From contig JAJYZF010000008.1 in NCBI GenBank assembly GCA_021800165.1, positions 1 through 64,000 of the forward strand: a stretch of 64,000 nt of DNA, read 5' to 3'. The position numbers were made by a program, and so were the translations under genes. The DNA is from Planctomycetota bacterium (GTDB lineage: Bacteria; Planctomycetota; Phycisphaerae; WQYP01). Below the pieces are notes generated by a model. The model was given only the letters and a program-made list of their open reading frames with translations, did not search any database and was not told where the DNA came from. Shown here in pieces: positions 7,301 through 15,700 of the stretch. Numbering within the stretch: the first letter of the stretch is position 1; each line of letters starts with the position of its first letter.

Positions 7301-9644
7301 GGATCAGGGGATTGAGACCGATGGGCTGCTGGAAAGACAGCTTACCGATGTGCATTTGATCAAACGGCATGTGCTGAAGCGGTGTATTTACGGGGTGGAT
7401 TTGAACCCGCTGGCGGCGGAGTTGGCGAAGGTTTCGCTGTGGCTGGATGCGTTTACGATTGGGGCTCCGCTGAGTTTTCTGGATCATCATGTGCGGGTGG
7501 GCAATTCGCTGATTGGGGCCACGGTGCCGGAGGTACAGGAGTGGCTGAAGGAACAGGAAACCATGCTGTTTGGCAGCCGATTTGCGGGGTTGAAACTGGC
7601 CACGGCCGGCATGACGGCGATTGCGGCAATGCCGGATGCCACGGCGAGTCAGGTGAAATCATCGCAGTCGCAATTTCGGCAGGCTTCCGGGGCGTTGGCA
7701 CCGTTTAGGCGGATATTGGATGCGTATTTAATGCAATGGTTTGTGCCGAAAGAGTTGCCGACGGCCAAGGGAAAAAACATCGGCAAGACTCTGCTGGATT
7801 TTGTGATTGCGCCGGAAGCAAAAGAATTTTTTGATGCGGCTACGGACCAACAGTTGCGGGCGGCGCTGGCCAAGCTGATTCCAGAGGACCGGCAACTGGC
7901 GGAGGCGATTTTGGCGGTGGCGGTCCAGCGGCGTTTTTTTCATTGGGAGTTGGAATTTCCGGAGGCATTTTATGCCGCGCGGCAGGGCACAGCGCAAGTT
8001 ATTGAACGGATGGAAAATCCGGGGTTTGACGCGGTGGTGGGAAATCCGCCGTACGTAAGGCAAGAGGCGTTGAAGGCAGACAAGGCGTATCTTGCGGGGG
8101 CGTTCGTGCGCACTTTCGACGCCGCCAATGATTTGTATGTGTATTTCATGGAGCGTGAAATAGAGATTCTGCGGAGCGGGGGATTGATGGGAATGATTGT
8201 GGCCAATAAGTGGCTGCGGGCGGGATATGGTTTGAAGGTACGGAATTTTCTGCGGCGTAAGGCGGTGGTTGAAAGCATTGTGGATTTTGGACACAGCCCG
8301 ATATTTCCGGATGCGGATACATTTCCGTGCGTACCGATATTTTCGCGGCGTGACAAGGTGCTTGCACAGGGGGAGGAACTACCGGGAAATGAGACCTTTG
8401 CGGCGTGCATGTTTCCGCGTGATGGCTATCGGGTAGATATGGCGATTGGCCCGTACGTGATGACTCATCGCAGCGTGATTCCCAGTGGGCTGTTGCGGGA
8501 AGCGGGGTGGAGTTTGGAGGATCCGCGCGTACAGCGGCTGCTGGAACGCATCAGGGATACCGGCGTGCCACTGAAGGAATTCTGCGGCGGCAAGCTTTAC
8601 CGCGGTCCGGTGACGGGCTTGAACGAGGCGTTTTTTATTGACGGTGCCACGCGTCAGCGGCTGATTGCGGAGGACAAGCGTTCGGCGGAAATTATTAAGC
8701 CATTGCTGCGCGGGCGGGATATTGATCGGTGGCGGCCACGGGTATCGGATGGGCATATCATATTTGCCCGGCGGGGTATTGAAATTGAGCGTTACCCGGC
8801 CATCAAGCGACACCTGGCCAGGTTTCGCGAGCAGTTGGAACCGCGACCTGCGGATTGGGATGGGGCAAGGAAGGGAGCATGGCCGGGGCGGGCCCCGGGT
8901 GATTATGCGTGGTATGAGCTGCAGGCAAGTCCGGGGGAGGATTTTGCGCGGGCCATGTTTGGCCGGAAGATTCTCTACCAGGAGATACAATTCCACTGCT
9001 GGTTTAGCCTTGAGACGGAGGGCGCATGCATCAATAACAAGGTCTTCATGCTGCCAACCGATGACCCGGCGCTGCTGGGCGTATTGTGCTCGTCGCTGAT
9101 GTGGTGGTTTTTAACGCGCACGCTGCCGCACATGAAGGATGAAGCGCTTTGCCCGGCCGGGTTTGTGATGGAGAATGTTCGGGTCACCACTGGGACCGGG
9201 GGCAAGAGGGAAGAAATTCGGGCTGCGGTGGAGCCATTGCTGCGGCTGTCCGATGAGTTGCACCGCTGGCAGAACGACTTCACGGTCGAAGCCTGTGCGG
9301 CGGTGGGTGCAAAAGGGCCGGATGGCCGCGTTCTAAACTGGCTGCGTGACCCACCGGCGGTATTTTCGGCCCGCCTTACCGGGCTTGGCGGAGGGAGTGG
9401 GTTGTCCGCGGGGTTGGCGGGGAAGCTGGTGGCGCTGCACCAACGGGGGCGGAAACGGTACATGGATTTGCTTTCCAAGCAACTGGAAATGGAGCGGCGT
9501 TTGGCGGTACTGGTGGAGGATGCCTACGGCTTGACGCCTGAGGAGCGGGAGTTGATGCGGGCAACGCGGCCCGTGCGTGATCCGCTGGATGTGCTGGAGG
9601 CGAAGATTGGGGGGAAGATGGACGCCGTTGGGGAAGAGGCCTGA
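4383..9644 (+). CDS. Eco57I/type IIG-like N6-adenine methylase with nuclease-like N-terminus and REP-derived insert
   Basis: A 1753-residue DNA methylase of the Eco57I/type IIG/PglX/DrmMI group. SAM motif I DPAMGSGHF is at residues 925-933 and the catalytic NPPY at 1221-1224, in the gamma-type order. A target-recognition region follows (about 1380-1650), with GxLYRGPVTGLNEAF and an IKPLLRGRDIDRW-type segment. Residues about 423-540 (ADYVLLSG…ALTYCW…WVVVSNGKLWRLYS) match the PD-(D/E)XK-like region that precedes the methylase core in type IIG and ISP enzymes, but the nuclease triad is not clear. Residues about 256-421 are a low-complexity insert of (S/T)QPRAAVP units encoded by REP hairpins (5149-5645). 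Without it, length falls in the normal range. It probably marks self DNA in a defence operon with the PLD-helicase downstream. No HsdS or separate endonuclease gene is seen. Confidence 0.85.
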   Translation: MAIKLDVDLTPEDVSRLTSVDALAAFFQRLGYDTGKRTVIPAQAVGLDGNSDIQHIEMISEDAGQFLRVVFVRLRSVTAKARHLLVRSFGKQTQDYLLVLASDFEALEFVLIEKVRQPRKGAIGDVLIAPQAKVFVVPRRWPQAMLRIIRRLTFTAFDEAGAPDAILQYAKLMSVFDAAHYSGEYFQNRALFADHFLRHRLPEDPAWRVSPNESFTQVSQIMHRARESFGGKTEAIIRQELFEHVFGMLGFTLAPGSQPGVAGAQVGLDVKLDSQPRAAVPQVPQVPQTGAKAGSHIGLDTQPRAAVPQVPQVPQVGPHTGPQVESQVGLDVKLDSQPRAAVPQVPQVPQTGAKAGEQVGEQVGLDVKLDTQPRAAVPHTGPQVESQVGLDVKLDSQPRAAVPQVPQVPQVGAQAGSDIGPCADYVLLSGEGQRRTVALTYCWERWLDGPDPSDVDAPAENPGAAVVSLLERGDADWVVVSNGKLWRLYSRVARSRSTNFYEVDLEDALLATGQTDPNEAFRYWWLFFREPAFAPTGDGKTCWLDEVVTGSREYAREVETELKRRVFYEVVPQLAAGFLEDRRGRLKMTTAPDEIELEQMREGTLTLLYRILFLLYAESRDLLPVRESAYYQISLKRLKEEISHIAGVAESQADEKIAAHYKRAATTLYDRLGELFAVMDGGDLERNRACNVPVYNGGLFRVQPQEEAGNVREAGIAEFLLKHKVPDVFLASALDRLARVPDNKTFGLAFVDYKSLGVRQLGSIYEGLLEFRLRIADSDLPPIAEKGRKRSTGLTAARGIRDRTGVRKGEPYLANDNSERKATGSYYTPDHIVQYIVEHTVGPVLERKTEELRVGFRAAEKTYHQKLSNAKADARLLWDWKLRHQRSIAKSKVPTEEEFRAYAMDMTYEQHRDLVEKLFNLRVLDPAMGSGHFLVEAVDYITDGLLNFLNAFPANPVTAAMERMRKDILESLRDQGIETDGLLERQLTDVHLIKRHVLKRCIYGVDLNPLAAELAKVSLWLDAFTIGAPLSFLDHHVRVGNSLIGATVPEVQEWLKEQETMLFGSRFAGLKLATAGMTAIAAMPDATASQVKSSQSQFRQASGALAPFRRILDAYLMQWFVPKELPTAKGKNIGKTLLDFVIAPEAKEFFDAATDQQLRAALAKLIPEDRQLAEAILAVAVQRRFFHWELEFPEAFYAARQGTAQVIERMENPGFDAVVGNPPYVRQEALKADKAYLAGAFVRTFDAANDLYVYFMEREIEILRSGGLMGMIVANKWLRAGYGLKVRNFLRRKAVVESIVDFGHSPIFPDADTFPCVPIFSRRDKVLAQGEELPGNETFAACMFPRDGYRVDMAIGPYVMTHRSVIPSGLLREAGWSLEDPRVQRLLERIRDTGVPLKEFCGGKLYRGPVTGLNEAFFIDGATRQRLIAEDKRSAEIIKPLLRGRDIDRWRPRVSDGHIIFARRGIEIERYPAIKRHLARFREQLEPRPADWDGARKGAWPGRAPGDYAWYELQASPGEDFARAMFGRKILYQEIQFHCWFSLETEGACINNKVFMLPTDDPALLGVLCSSLMWWFLTRTLPHMKDEALCPAGFVMENVRVTTGTGGKREEIRAAVEPLLRLSDELHRWQNDFTVEACAAVGAKGPDGRVLNWLRDPPAVFSARLTGLGGGSGLSAGLAGKLVALHQRGRKRYMDLLSKQLEMERRLAVLVEDAYGLTPEERELMRATRPVRDPLDVLEAKIGGKMDAVGEEA
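5149..5645 (+). repeat. in-frame array of five REP hairpins inside the methylase gene
   Basis: The perfect hairpin CACAGCCG-AGGG-CGGCTGTG occurs at 5203-5222, 5284-5303, 5389-5408, 5494-5513 and 5569-5588, with a degenerate copy at about 5151-5170. Start-to-start distances are 81, 105, 105 and 75 bp, all multiples of three, so the reading frame is kept and each hairpin is read as (S/T)QPRAAVP. Intervening DNA repeats GCCACAAGTGCCACAGGT-type and GGGCTTGATGTTAAGCTTGA units. The same hairpin arms flank the transposase domain in the helicase gene at 13155 and 13789. The hairpin has no stop codon in any of the six frames, which would help it persist inside genes. Confidence 0.9.
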
Positions 9645-9771
9645 CGCGCCGTCAACGGGGTAGTTTCGGTTTGCGGCCAGCGAGCGGCCCACGTGAAAGC
9701 TGGGGCAGGCTGCTCGGAATTTGCGGATTGTACCAGGCTGACGGGCAGCATTAGAAACTCACATTAAGAGA

Positions 9772-10221
9772 ATGGATGTCCTGAGCGATAACAGCTTCAG
9801 ATGGCGAAATTGGGTGGGGAAGGGTTCCGACGGCGGAATCACCGCATACGCGGCGCGTACCGACACGGTGGGTGTCCCGGCTGACATTGCAGTGCGGCTG
9901 GCGCGATGGGAATCCGCACTGTACGAAAAGCTCCGTGGCAAAGGTTATGATTGTATGGAAACGCATTGTCTGCGGGACGAGGTAAAGGCAAAATATAACC
10001 AACCCTATTTTCCAGGGAAAGAAAATGACCAGCAAAGCGCGCGGAACGCCATTCGGGTTCGGGCCGGAGTCGCCGGCAAGCCGGTTGAGATCTCGACGAT
10101 TTTGGATAGATTGCGCCCGGTGGCGGAACGGCCCGCGCTTGCTCAGGTGCGGTATTATGTTCCCTGTGATTCGCGAGTTGAGATTCAAGACCTGAAGAAT
10201 GGATGGGTTCCACAACTTTAA
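9772..10221 (+). CDS. hypothetical protein, 149 aa, in defence-like island
   Basis: No family is recognised. The protein is soluble and mixed alpha/beta, with a basic, aromatic N-terminus (SFRWRNWVGKGSDGGITAY), a helical centre (ADIAVRLARWESALYEKLRGKGYD) and a C-terminal half ending RVEIQDLKNGWVPQL. No signal peptide or membrane segment is present. It lies 127 bp after the methylase in the same direction and could belong to the same transcript. The ATG has only a weak AAGAGA ribosome site. Codon use resembles the neighbours. It could be an accessory protein of the island or a passenger gene. Confidence 0.5.
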   Translation: MDVLSDNSFRWRNWVGKGSDGGITAYAARTDTVGVPADIAVRLARWESALYEKLRGKGYDCMETHCLRDEVKAKYNQPYFPGKENDQQSARNAIRVRAGVAGKPVEISTILDRLRPVAERPALAQVRYYVPCDSRVEIQDLKNGWVPQL

Positions 10222-10305
10222 GGCGGCGGGGCCGCATCGGTCGAGTTAAGATACTGGGGGAGTTGGGAGAAGGAAATCTATGAACCGATTTGAAGGCAGC
10301 CATGG

Positions 10306-10629
10306 TGGACAAGCAGCGCGAGGCACACCGGCGAAGTGAAGAAGCCGCCATGCACCACCTCGTGGATTAGATTGTATGTGAACTTGGCGTGGCGTATAGG
10401 CCCACCCACCGCTACAATGTGCCTTAGACTTTATGGCACTGCCGTTTACGATTGATAACCAAACTACCTGTGCCGCGGATGCTCTGCGCGAATTGCTGGA
10501 CCATGGCCGGGGTTGCCCGGTGGATATTGCATCGGCCTATTTTTCGATCAGCGGCTGGGAACTTTTAAGTGAGGGTCTGCGGGGAGTTGGGGCGCTGCGG
10601 CTGCTTTTGGGCAGCGAGCCGGGCAGTGG
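10306..10629 (+). repeat. 324-bp direct repeat, copy 1
   Basis: Nearly identical to 12457-12780, with three substitutions seen by eye. Copy 1 begins in the last codons of a 64-aa-type gene, runs through the intergenic leader and includes the first 65 codons of the helicase. The match stops sharply at 10306/12457 on the left and 10629/12780 on the right. It marks a recent duplication around the papain-like and 64-aa genes. Confidence 0.95.
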
Positions 10630-10795
10630 AGGCTATTTTGGCCTTACGGACAGCGCGAGAAAGTCGGGATGCTCGCTGGGAACGCCTGTGGGCCAACCGT
10701 CCAGCTTACATTCTCGCCAAGACCGGAAAAAAGGCAACATAAACTGTCACAGGACCGGACGGAAACTTGGTGGCGTTCCGGATTGGTTGTGGTAG
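10433..10795 (+). pseudogene. truncated duplicate of the PLD-helicase 5' end
   Basis: The first 65 codons copy the start of the 1348-aa PLD-helicase (MALPFTIDNQTTCAADALRE…LLLGSEPGSG). Then the frame runs into unrelated DNA and ends at 10795 as a 120-codon open frame. The PLD catalytic HxK motif is missing, so no activity is expected. Just after the break, another frame (10629-10742) reads EAILALRTARESRDARWERL…TGKKAT followed by TAA. That looks like the 3' end of a different gene joined here, so the junction is a scar of a deletion or insertion. The promoter and start region are intact, so a short peptide could still be made. Confidence 0.8.
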
Positions 10796-10818
10796 AGTGT
10801 TATCTTTAATGTGGCGCG

Positions 10819-12330
10819 GTGCCGAACGTGGTGCCATTAAAAACAGGGGCACGCGCCGGCAAACCAACGGAGACATGCCCCGTGATTGCACAAGAAAATG
10901 GTTTGCTCCCGATTGTAACGCTGGGGGGCGTTGATCCTTGGAATGGGGTCGCACAAGCCGCTTCGCCGCACCTTGACCAACGGGGGTTGAATAAAATCCA
11001 AGGCGCTCTGGGGAACCGCGCTAAGAGCGTGGTTGTTGAGCGACATTACATCGACAAGGACTATCGCGATACGTTCACGAATTTTCACGCTAAGAAATTC
11101 AGCACGCCGGATTCCCGGTGCATTCGGCTTCATTTTTTTGGTGCTCCAGTTAACCACGAGCTCATCCGCGACAACACGGCTGTGCAGCCGCATTTTCTTG
11201 GCTACGTAGTGGTGCGCCCCACCCGGCCAAATTGTATTGGCCGGACCCTTTTGGCTCCGATGGCCTGCGGCGTTACCGATTGCTACCTCAGCCTCTGCAA
11301 GGAGGAGGTGTCGATCCAGGGCACGGTTTTAACGGTGGAGGGATTTCCTTTTATCAGCCAGGATGCCGACGTCACGGCGTGCGCCCAATCCGCATTGTGG
11401 ATGCTGGCTCGGTATTTCAGCAACCGTTATCATGTGTACCCTGAGATTTACCCCTTCCGGTTGACTGCGCTGACGAAAGATTATTCGATCGGGCGCTTAG
11501 TGCCCACGGCCGGACTGTACGTCTGGCAAATGGCAGAGGCCCTCCGCCAGATCGGTTTTTCGCCCGTTATCTACAATCGTCACGAGCATGGCGATACTTT
11601 CGAACATCTTATGTACACGTACGTTGAGTCCGGTATTCCAATCTTGGCCGCCTTCGATAACCATGTTGTGACGCTTTTTGGGCATCGGTCGGCCTTCTCG
11701 GGGCAGCCAGCGCCCCAGACCATGTGTGGCCAGTTCACCTTCTCCTCAGAGTTCAACTGTGCGTTTTTTGGAAATGACGACAACGCCGTTCCCTACCAAA
11801 CGCTTAGCTGCCACGGAAGCATGGCGCGTAATATCGATAAAGTCGAGCGGTTTATTGCAGCCCTGCCGGACCGAGTGTTTTTGCGGGCGGAGGGCTTCCA
11901 AGCCCTCCTGATGCAGGTTCTGCTTGGGCCCGATGTGGGCTTCCAGGCGCTCTCCCCGATCATTTCGCGGCAAAAACCGGTCCTTCGCCTGTTTCTGACC
12001 ACGGGGCGGTCGTTCAAAAAGCGGATCGCGGTTCGCCGCATGGGGAACTCCTTGGTCGCCGATGTGTACCGGAACTTGCCCCTTCCTCATTTTATATGGG
12101 TTTGCGAAATTTCACACGCCGGGCTTTACCCGGCTAAAATAATGGGGGAGGTGATCTGGGATGCCACGCGTAATGCCCACGAGCGCGACGGTTGGATTGC
12201 GGTGCATTACCCCGAGGTGCTCGTTGTCGACGAGGGCGCAGCCTTGAATGAGCCGCAGAACCTTGTAAAATTTTCTCTCGCTTCGGCGTTCGGCTACCCG
12301 ATATTCGAGAATAACCTGAGGAACTTATGA
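10819..12330 (+). CDS. papain-like (C39-like fold) cysteine peptidase-type protein, 503 aa
   Basis: A cytosolic-looking protein with a central papain-like core. Cys188 sits in DADVTACAQSALWMLARY, the usual nucleophile position at the start of a helix. His282 sits in GIPILAAFDNHVVTLFGH, and an acidic triad candidate lies in FFGNDDNAVPY (about 320). This Cys-His-Asp order is that of C39/papain-like peptidases and transglutaminase-fold relatives. The N-terminal 180 residues (VVVERHYIDKDYRDTF…FLGYVVVRPTRPNCIGRTLL) and C-terminal 150 residues are unassigned. The likely start is the GTG at 10819; a later GTG near 10882 is possible. The last four bases overlap the ATG of the 64-aa gene (ATGA), so the two are translationally coupled. 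It lies between duplicated helicase 5' ends. Proteolytic activity is inferred. Confidence 0.65.
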   Translation: MPNVVPLKTGARAGKPTETCPVIAQENGLLPIVTLGGVDPWNGVAQAASPHLDQRGLNKIQGALGNRAKSVVVERHYIDKDYRDTFTNFHAKKFSTPDSRCIRLHFFGAPVNHELIRDNTAVQPHFLGYVVVRPTRPNCIGRTLLAPMACGVTDCYLSLCKEEVSIQGTVLTVEGFPFISQDADVTACAQSALWMLARYFSNRYHVYPEIYPFRLTALTKDYSIGRLVPTAGLYVWQMAEALRQIGFSPVIYNRHEHGDTFEHLMYTYVESGIPILAAFDNHVVTLFGHRSAFSGQPAPQTMCGQFTFSSEFNCAFFGNDDNAVPYQTLSCHGSMARNIDKVERFIAALPDRVFLRAEGFQALLMQVLLGPDVGFQALSPIISRQKPVLRLFLTTGRSFKKRIAVRRMGNSLVADVYRNLPLPHFIWVCEISHAGLYPAKIMGEVIWDATRNAHERDGWIAVHYPEVLVVDEGAALNEPQNLVKFSLASAFGYPIFENNLRNL

Positions 12331-12521
12331 ACACGCAGGAACCCCGAAGGCTCGAACTCGTCCCCGGTCAAAACCAGAAGGCCGAGCCTCTCTTCAAGAC
12401 CAAGGAGGCCTACGAAAAATTTTGGGCTGACTTTTACGCGCAGGTAATGCCCATCTTGGACAAGCAGCGCGAGGCACACCGGCGAAGTGAAGAAGCCGCC
12501 ATGCACCACCTCGTGGATTAG
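12327..12521 (+). CDS. 64-aa helical protein coupled to the papain-like gene
   Basis: A small, charged protein. After a short polar start (MNTQEPRRLELVPGQNQK) it is predicted almost fully helical (KEAYEKFWADFYAQVMPILDKQREAHRRSEEAAMHH). It starts inside the stop codon of the upstream gene (ATGA overlap), typical of proteins made in fixed ratio, so it may be a partner, inhibitor or substrate adaptor of the papain-like protein. The last 22 codons lie in the 324-bp duplication. No homolog is recognised. The 62-bp gap to the helicase start suggests one transcript. Confidence 0.6.
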   Translation: MNTQEPRRLELVPGQNQKAEPLFKTKEAYEKFWADFYAQVMPILDKQREAHRRSEEAAMHHLVD

Positions 12522-12780
12522 ATTGTATGTGAACTTGGCGTGGCGTATAGGCCCACCCACCGCTACAATGTGCCTTAGACTTTATGGCACTGCCGTTTAC
12601 GATTGATAACCAAACTACCTGTGCCGCGGATGCTCTGCGCGAATTGCTGGGCCATGGCCAGGGTTGCCCGGTGGATATTGCATCGGCCTATTTTTCGATC
12701 AGCGGCTGGGAACTTTTAAGTGAGGGTCTGCGGGGAGTTGGGGCGCTGCGGCTGCTCTTGGGCAGCGAGCCGGGCAGTGG
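12457..12780 (+). repeat. 324-bp direct repeat, copy 2
   Basis: The intact-context counterpart of 10306-10629. It spans the end of the 64-aa gene, the 62-bp spacer and codons 1-65 of the functional PLD-helicase. The spacing of the two copies is 2151 bp. Recombination between them would delete the papain-like and 64-aa genes while restoring an intact helicase. Confidence 0.95.
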
Positions 12781-15700
12781 GACGGATTTGGGGTTACACG
12801 CCAGCCAACGGCTGCTGGCGGAAATCAATGGCTTGGCCTTCACGGACCGGACGGTGCGGCTGGTGGAAGACCTGATAGCGTTTCTGCGGGTGGAGAAAGT
12901 ACAGGTGCGGCTGTTTCAGGCAGGCTTCCTGCATGCCAAGGCTTATATATTTCATCAGGATCGGGTGGGGCCGGGGAATTATGCGGACCGATTGCGGCCT
13001 TTTGCGGCGATGGTAGGGTCAAGCAATTTTACGGGGCCTGGACTGACGACCAATAAGGAATTGAATCTGGTGCATCGGGTGTTTACCGATGCGGACGAGG
13101 TGGTGGACGCAGAGGCCGCCCGGCGTGTGGAATACCTTTTGCCTGTGTCTGTGGCACAGCCGCCCCCGGCTGTGAGTGAAACCGCAAACATGGCTCCGGC
13201 CAACCTCTGGAAACCGAATTATCGCCGGGATCTGCCGCACCTCCAAGCCACTGGGAGGCCCATTTTTGTGACCTTTCGCACGTCCAAAGGTTTCGTATTG
13301 CCCGAATCGGTGCGGGCACGGGTGCTGGCGCATTGTCGGCATGATGATGGGCAAAAAATTATTTTGCATGCCGCCGTGGTGATGCCCGATCATGTTCATC
13401 TTATTTTCACAGCGCTTCGTGATGCGCATGGTAATACGTATGGTCTGGCCGAAATAATGAACGGAATTAAAGGGGCCTCCGCGCATGGAGTGAACAAGGC
13501 GCTGGGACGACATGGCCAGGTCTGGCAGGATGAATCGTTCGACCATATATTGCGCAGCCATGAGAGCCTTGGGGATACCATCCATTACATCCGGGAGAAT
13601 CCTGTCCGCAAGGGGCTAGTGGCACCAGGCCAGGATTACCCGTGGTTGTGGGTGCAAGGCAGGGTGGAGACAGGTGGGGAAACAGGTGAGGGCATGGGTA
13701 CGGACACAGCCGAGGGTACAGCTAAAAGCACAGCTAAGGACACAGGGAAGGACACAGCCGAGGGTACAGCTAAAGGCACAGTTAAGGACACAGCCGAGGG
13801 CGGCTGTGCCACAAATGCCACAGGTGCCACAGGGGACACAAATGCCACAGGTGGCACGGTGGCTTGGTCGGCTCGCCGGGCCATTAAAAGCGAGGTGGGT
13901 GCCCGTGCGGTGATGGAATTGGAACAGTGGTTTGACCGCAACTGGCAAATATCCAGTGATTTTAAGCAACAGTTGATTGACCTGCTCAATAAGAGCAAAT
14001 TCGGGCAACATGAATATACACCGTACCAAGTGTATTTGAAGGCGCTTTTTGAATATTTGAAGGACCAGGTGGGCGGCGGAGACCCGCTGCTTTGGGGGCG
14101 ATCGGCTATTGACCTGGCGGAATTTCAGGAGGATTCGGTTAAACGGGCGCGGCGGATTTTGCAGCGGTATGACGGGGTGTTGATAGCGGATAGTGTGGGA
14201 CTGGGGAAAACGTGGATCGGGAAAAAGCTGCTGGAGGGTTATGCGTATCATCAGCGGATGAAGGCGCTGGTGGTCTGCCCGGCGAGCTTGCGGCCCATGT
14301 GGCAACGGGAGTTGGCGGAATCCACCATTGCCGCGGGGGTTTTGGGAATGGAGGAAATGGGGCGGGATGATTTCGATGCGGCCCGGTATGCGGACGCGGA
14401 CGTTATTCTGGTGGATGAATCGCATAATTTTCGCAGCAGCACGGCCAACCGCTATCTGGCATTGGATGATTTAATTCAGAGGCGCGGCGGACGCGGACGG
14501 GAGGGGGCGAGGAAGAAAATTATTTTGATTTCCGCGACGCCGATCAACAATGATTTGTATGATTTGTTGAATCAGATACGGCTTTTTACGCAAAATGAGC
14601 CGGATTATTTTCAGGAGGCGGGCATCAGCGATATTGACGCCTATTTTCGGCAGGCGCGGCGGAAGGCACGGGACGGAGGGGCGGCGGCGGGGGAATTGCT
14701 GTTTAATCTGCTCGACGAAATTGTGGTGCGGAATACACGGCCTTATATTCGGGCGGCCTATCCGAATGCGACCATCGGAGGGGAGCCGGTGCGGTTTCCG
14801 AATCGGCAGCTCAATACTGTTGAGTACAGCCTGGAGGCGGTTTACGGCGGAGTTTATAAACAGATTGTGGAGCAGGTGGAGGGGCTGTCTTTTGCGCCGT
14901 ATCAATTGGAATCTTATAAACAGCCGCAGGCGACGGTGGATAAATTTGAAATGGGCCGGGAAGAGGGATTGGTGGGGATATCCAAGGTGCGGTTTTTGAA
15001 ACGGCTGGAAAGCAGTATTGCGGCCTTTCGACTAAGCGTGCAGCGGGCGTTGGTGTTTGAGCAGGCGTATCTGGATTTTCTGTTGACCCGACGGGTGATA
15101 GGGAGCGGCGATTTCTGGAAGATGTTGCGCGTGGCCGGACTGGATGGCGAGGATGAGCTGGGGGCAAGCGCCTTGGCGGAGAAACTGGAAAGCACGGAGG
15201 CGGTGAAGGAATATCTGGCGGGTGTGAAGCCGGTGGACTTAAACCTGTATGATCTTCGCCGTTTGGTGCATGACCTGGAGCGGGATATAGCGGCCTTGAA
15301 AAAGCTGCACGTCGAAACGGAGCCGCTGGCGACGCATGACGCGAAGCTGGCAAAACTAAAGGAATTGCTGGCCGGGCCATTGCGGGGGCGGAAAGTGCTT
15401 ATTTTCACCGGCTACAAGGATACATCCCGGTATTTGTTTGCGGCGCTGGCGCAGAGGGATGCGGAGTGGCTGGAAATGATGGGCAGGCCGCACATCAGGC
15501 GGATAGACAGCGGCAACAGTCCGGACGAACGCACGGGGATTGTGGCGGCGTTTGCACCGAAGGCGATGGGTGGTCTGCCGAAGGGAATTGCCCCGATTGA
15601 CATACTTATTTCCACAGATGTGCTAAGCGAGGGGCAGAACCTGCAGGATTGCGGAATCCTGATTAACTATGACCTGACCTGGAACCCTGTGCGGTTGGTG

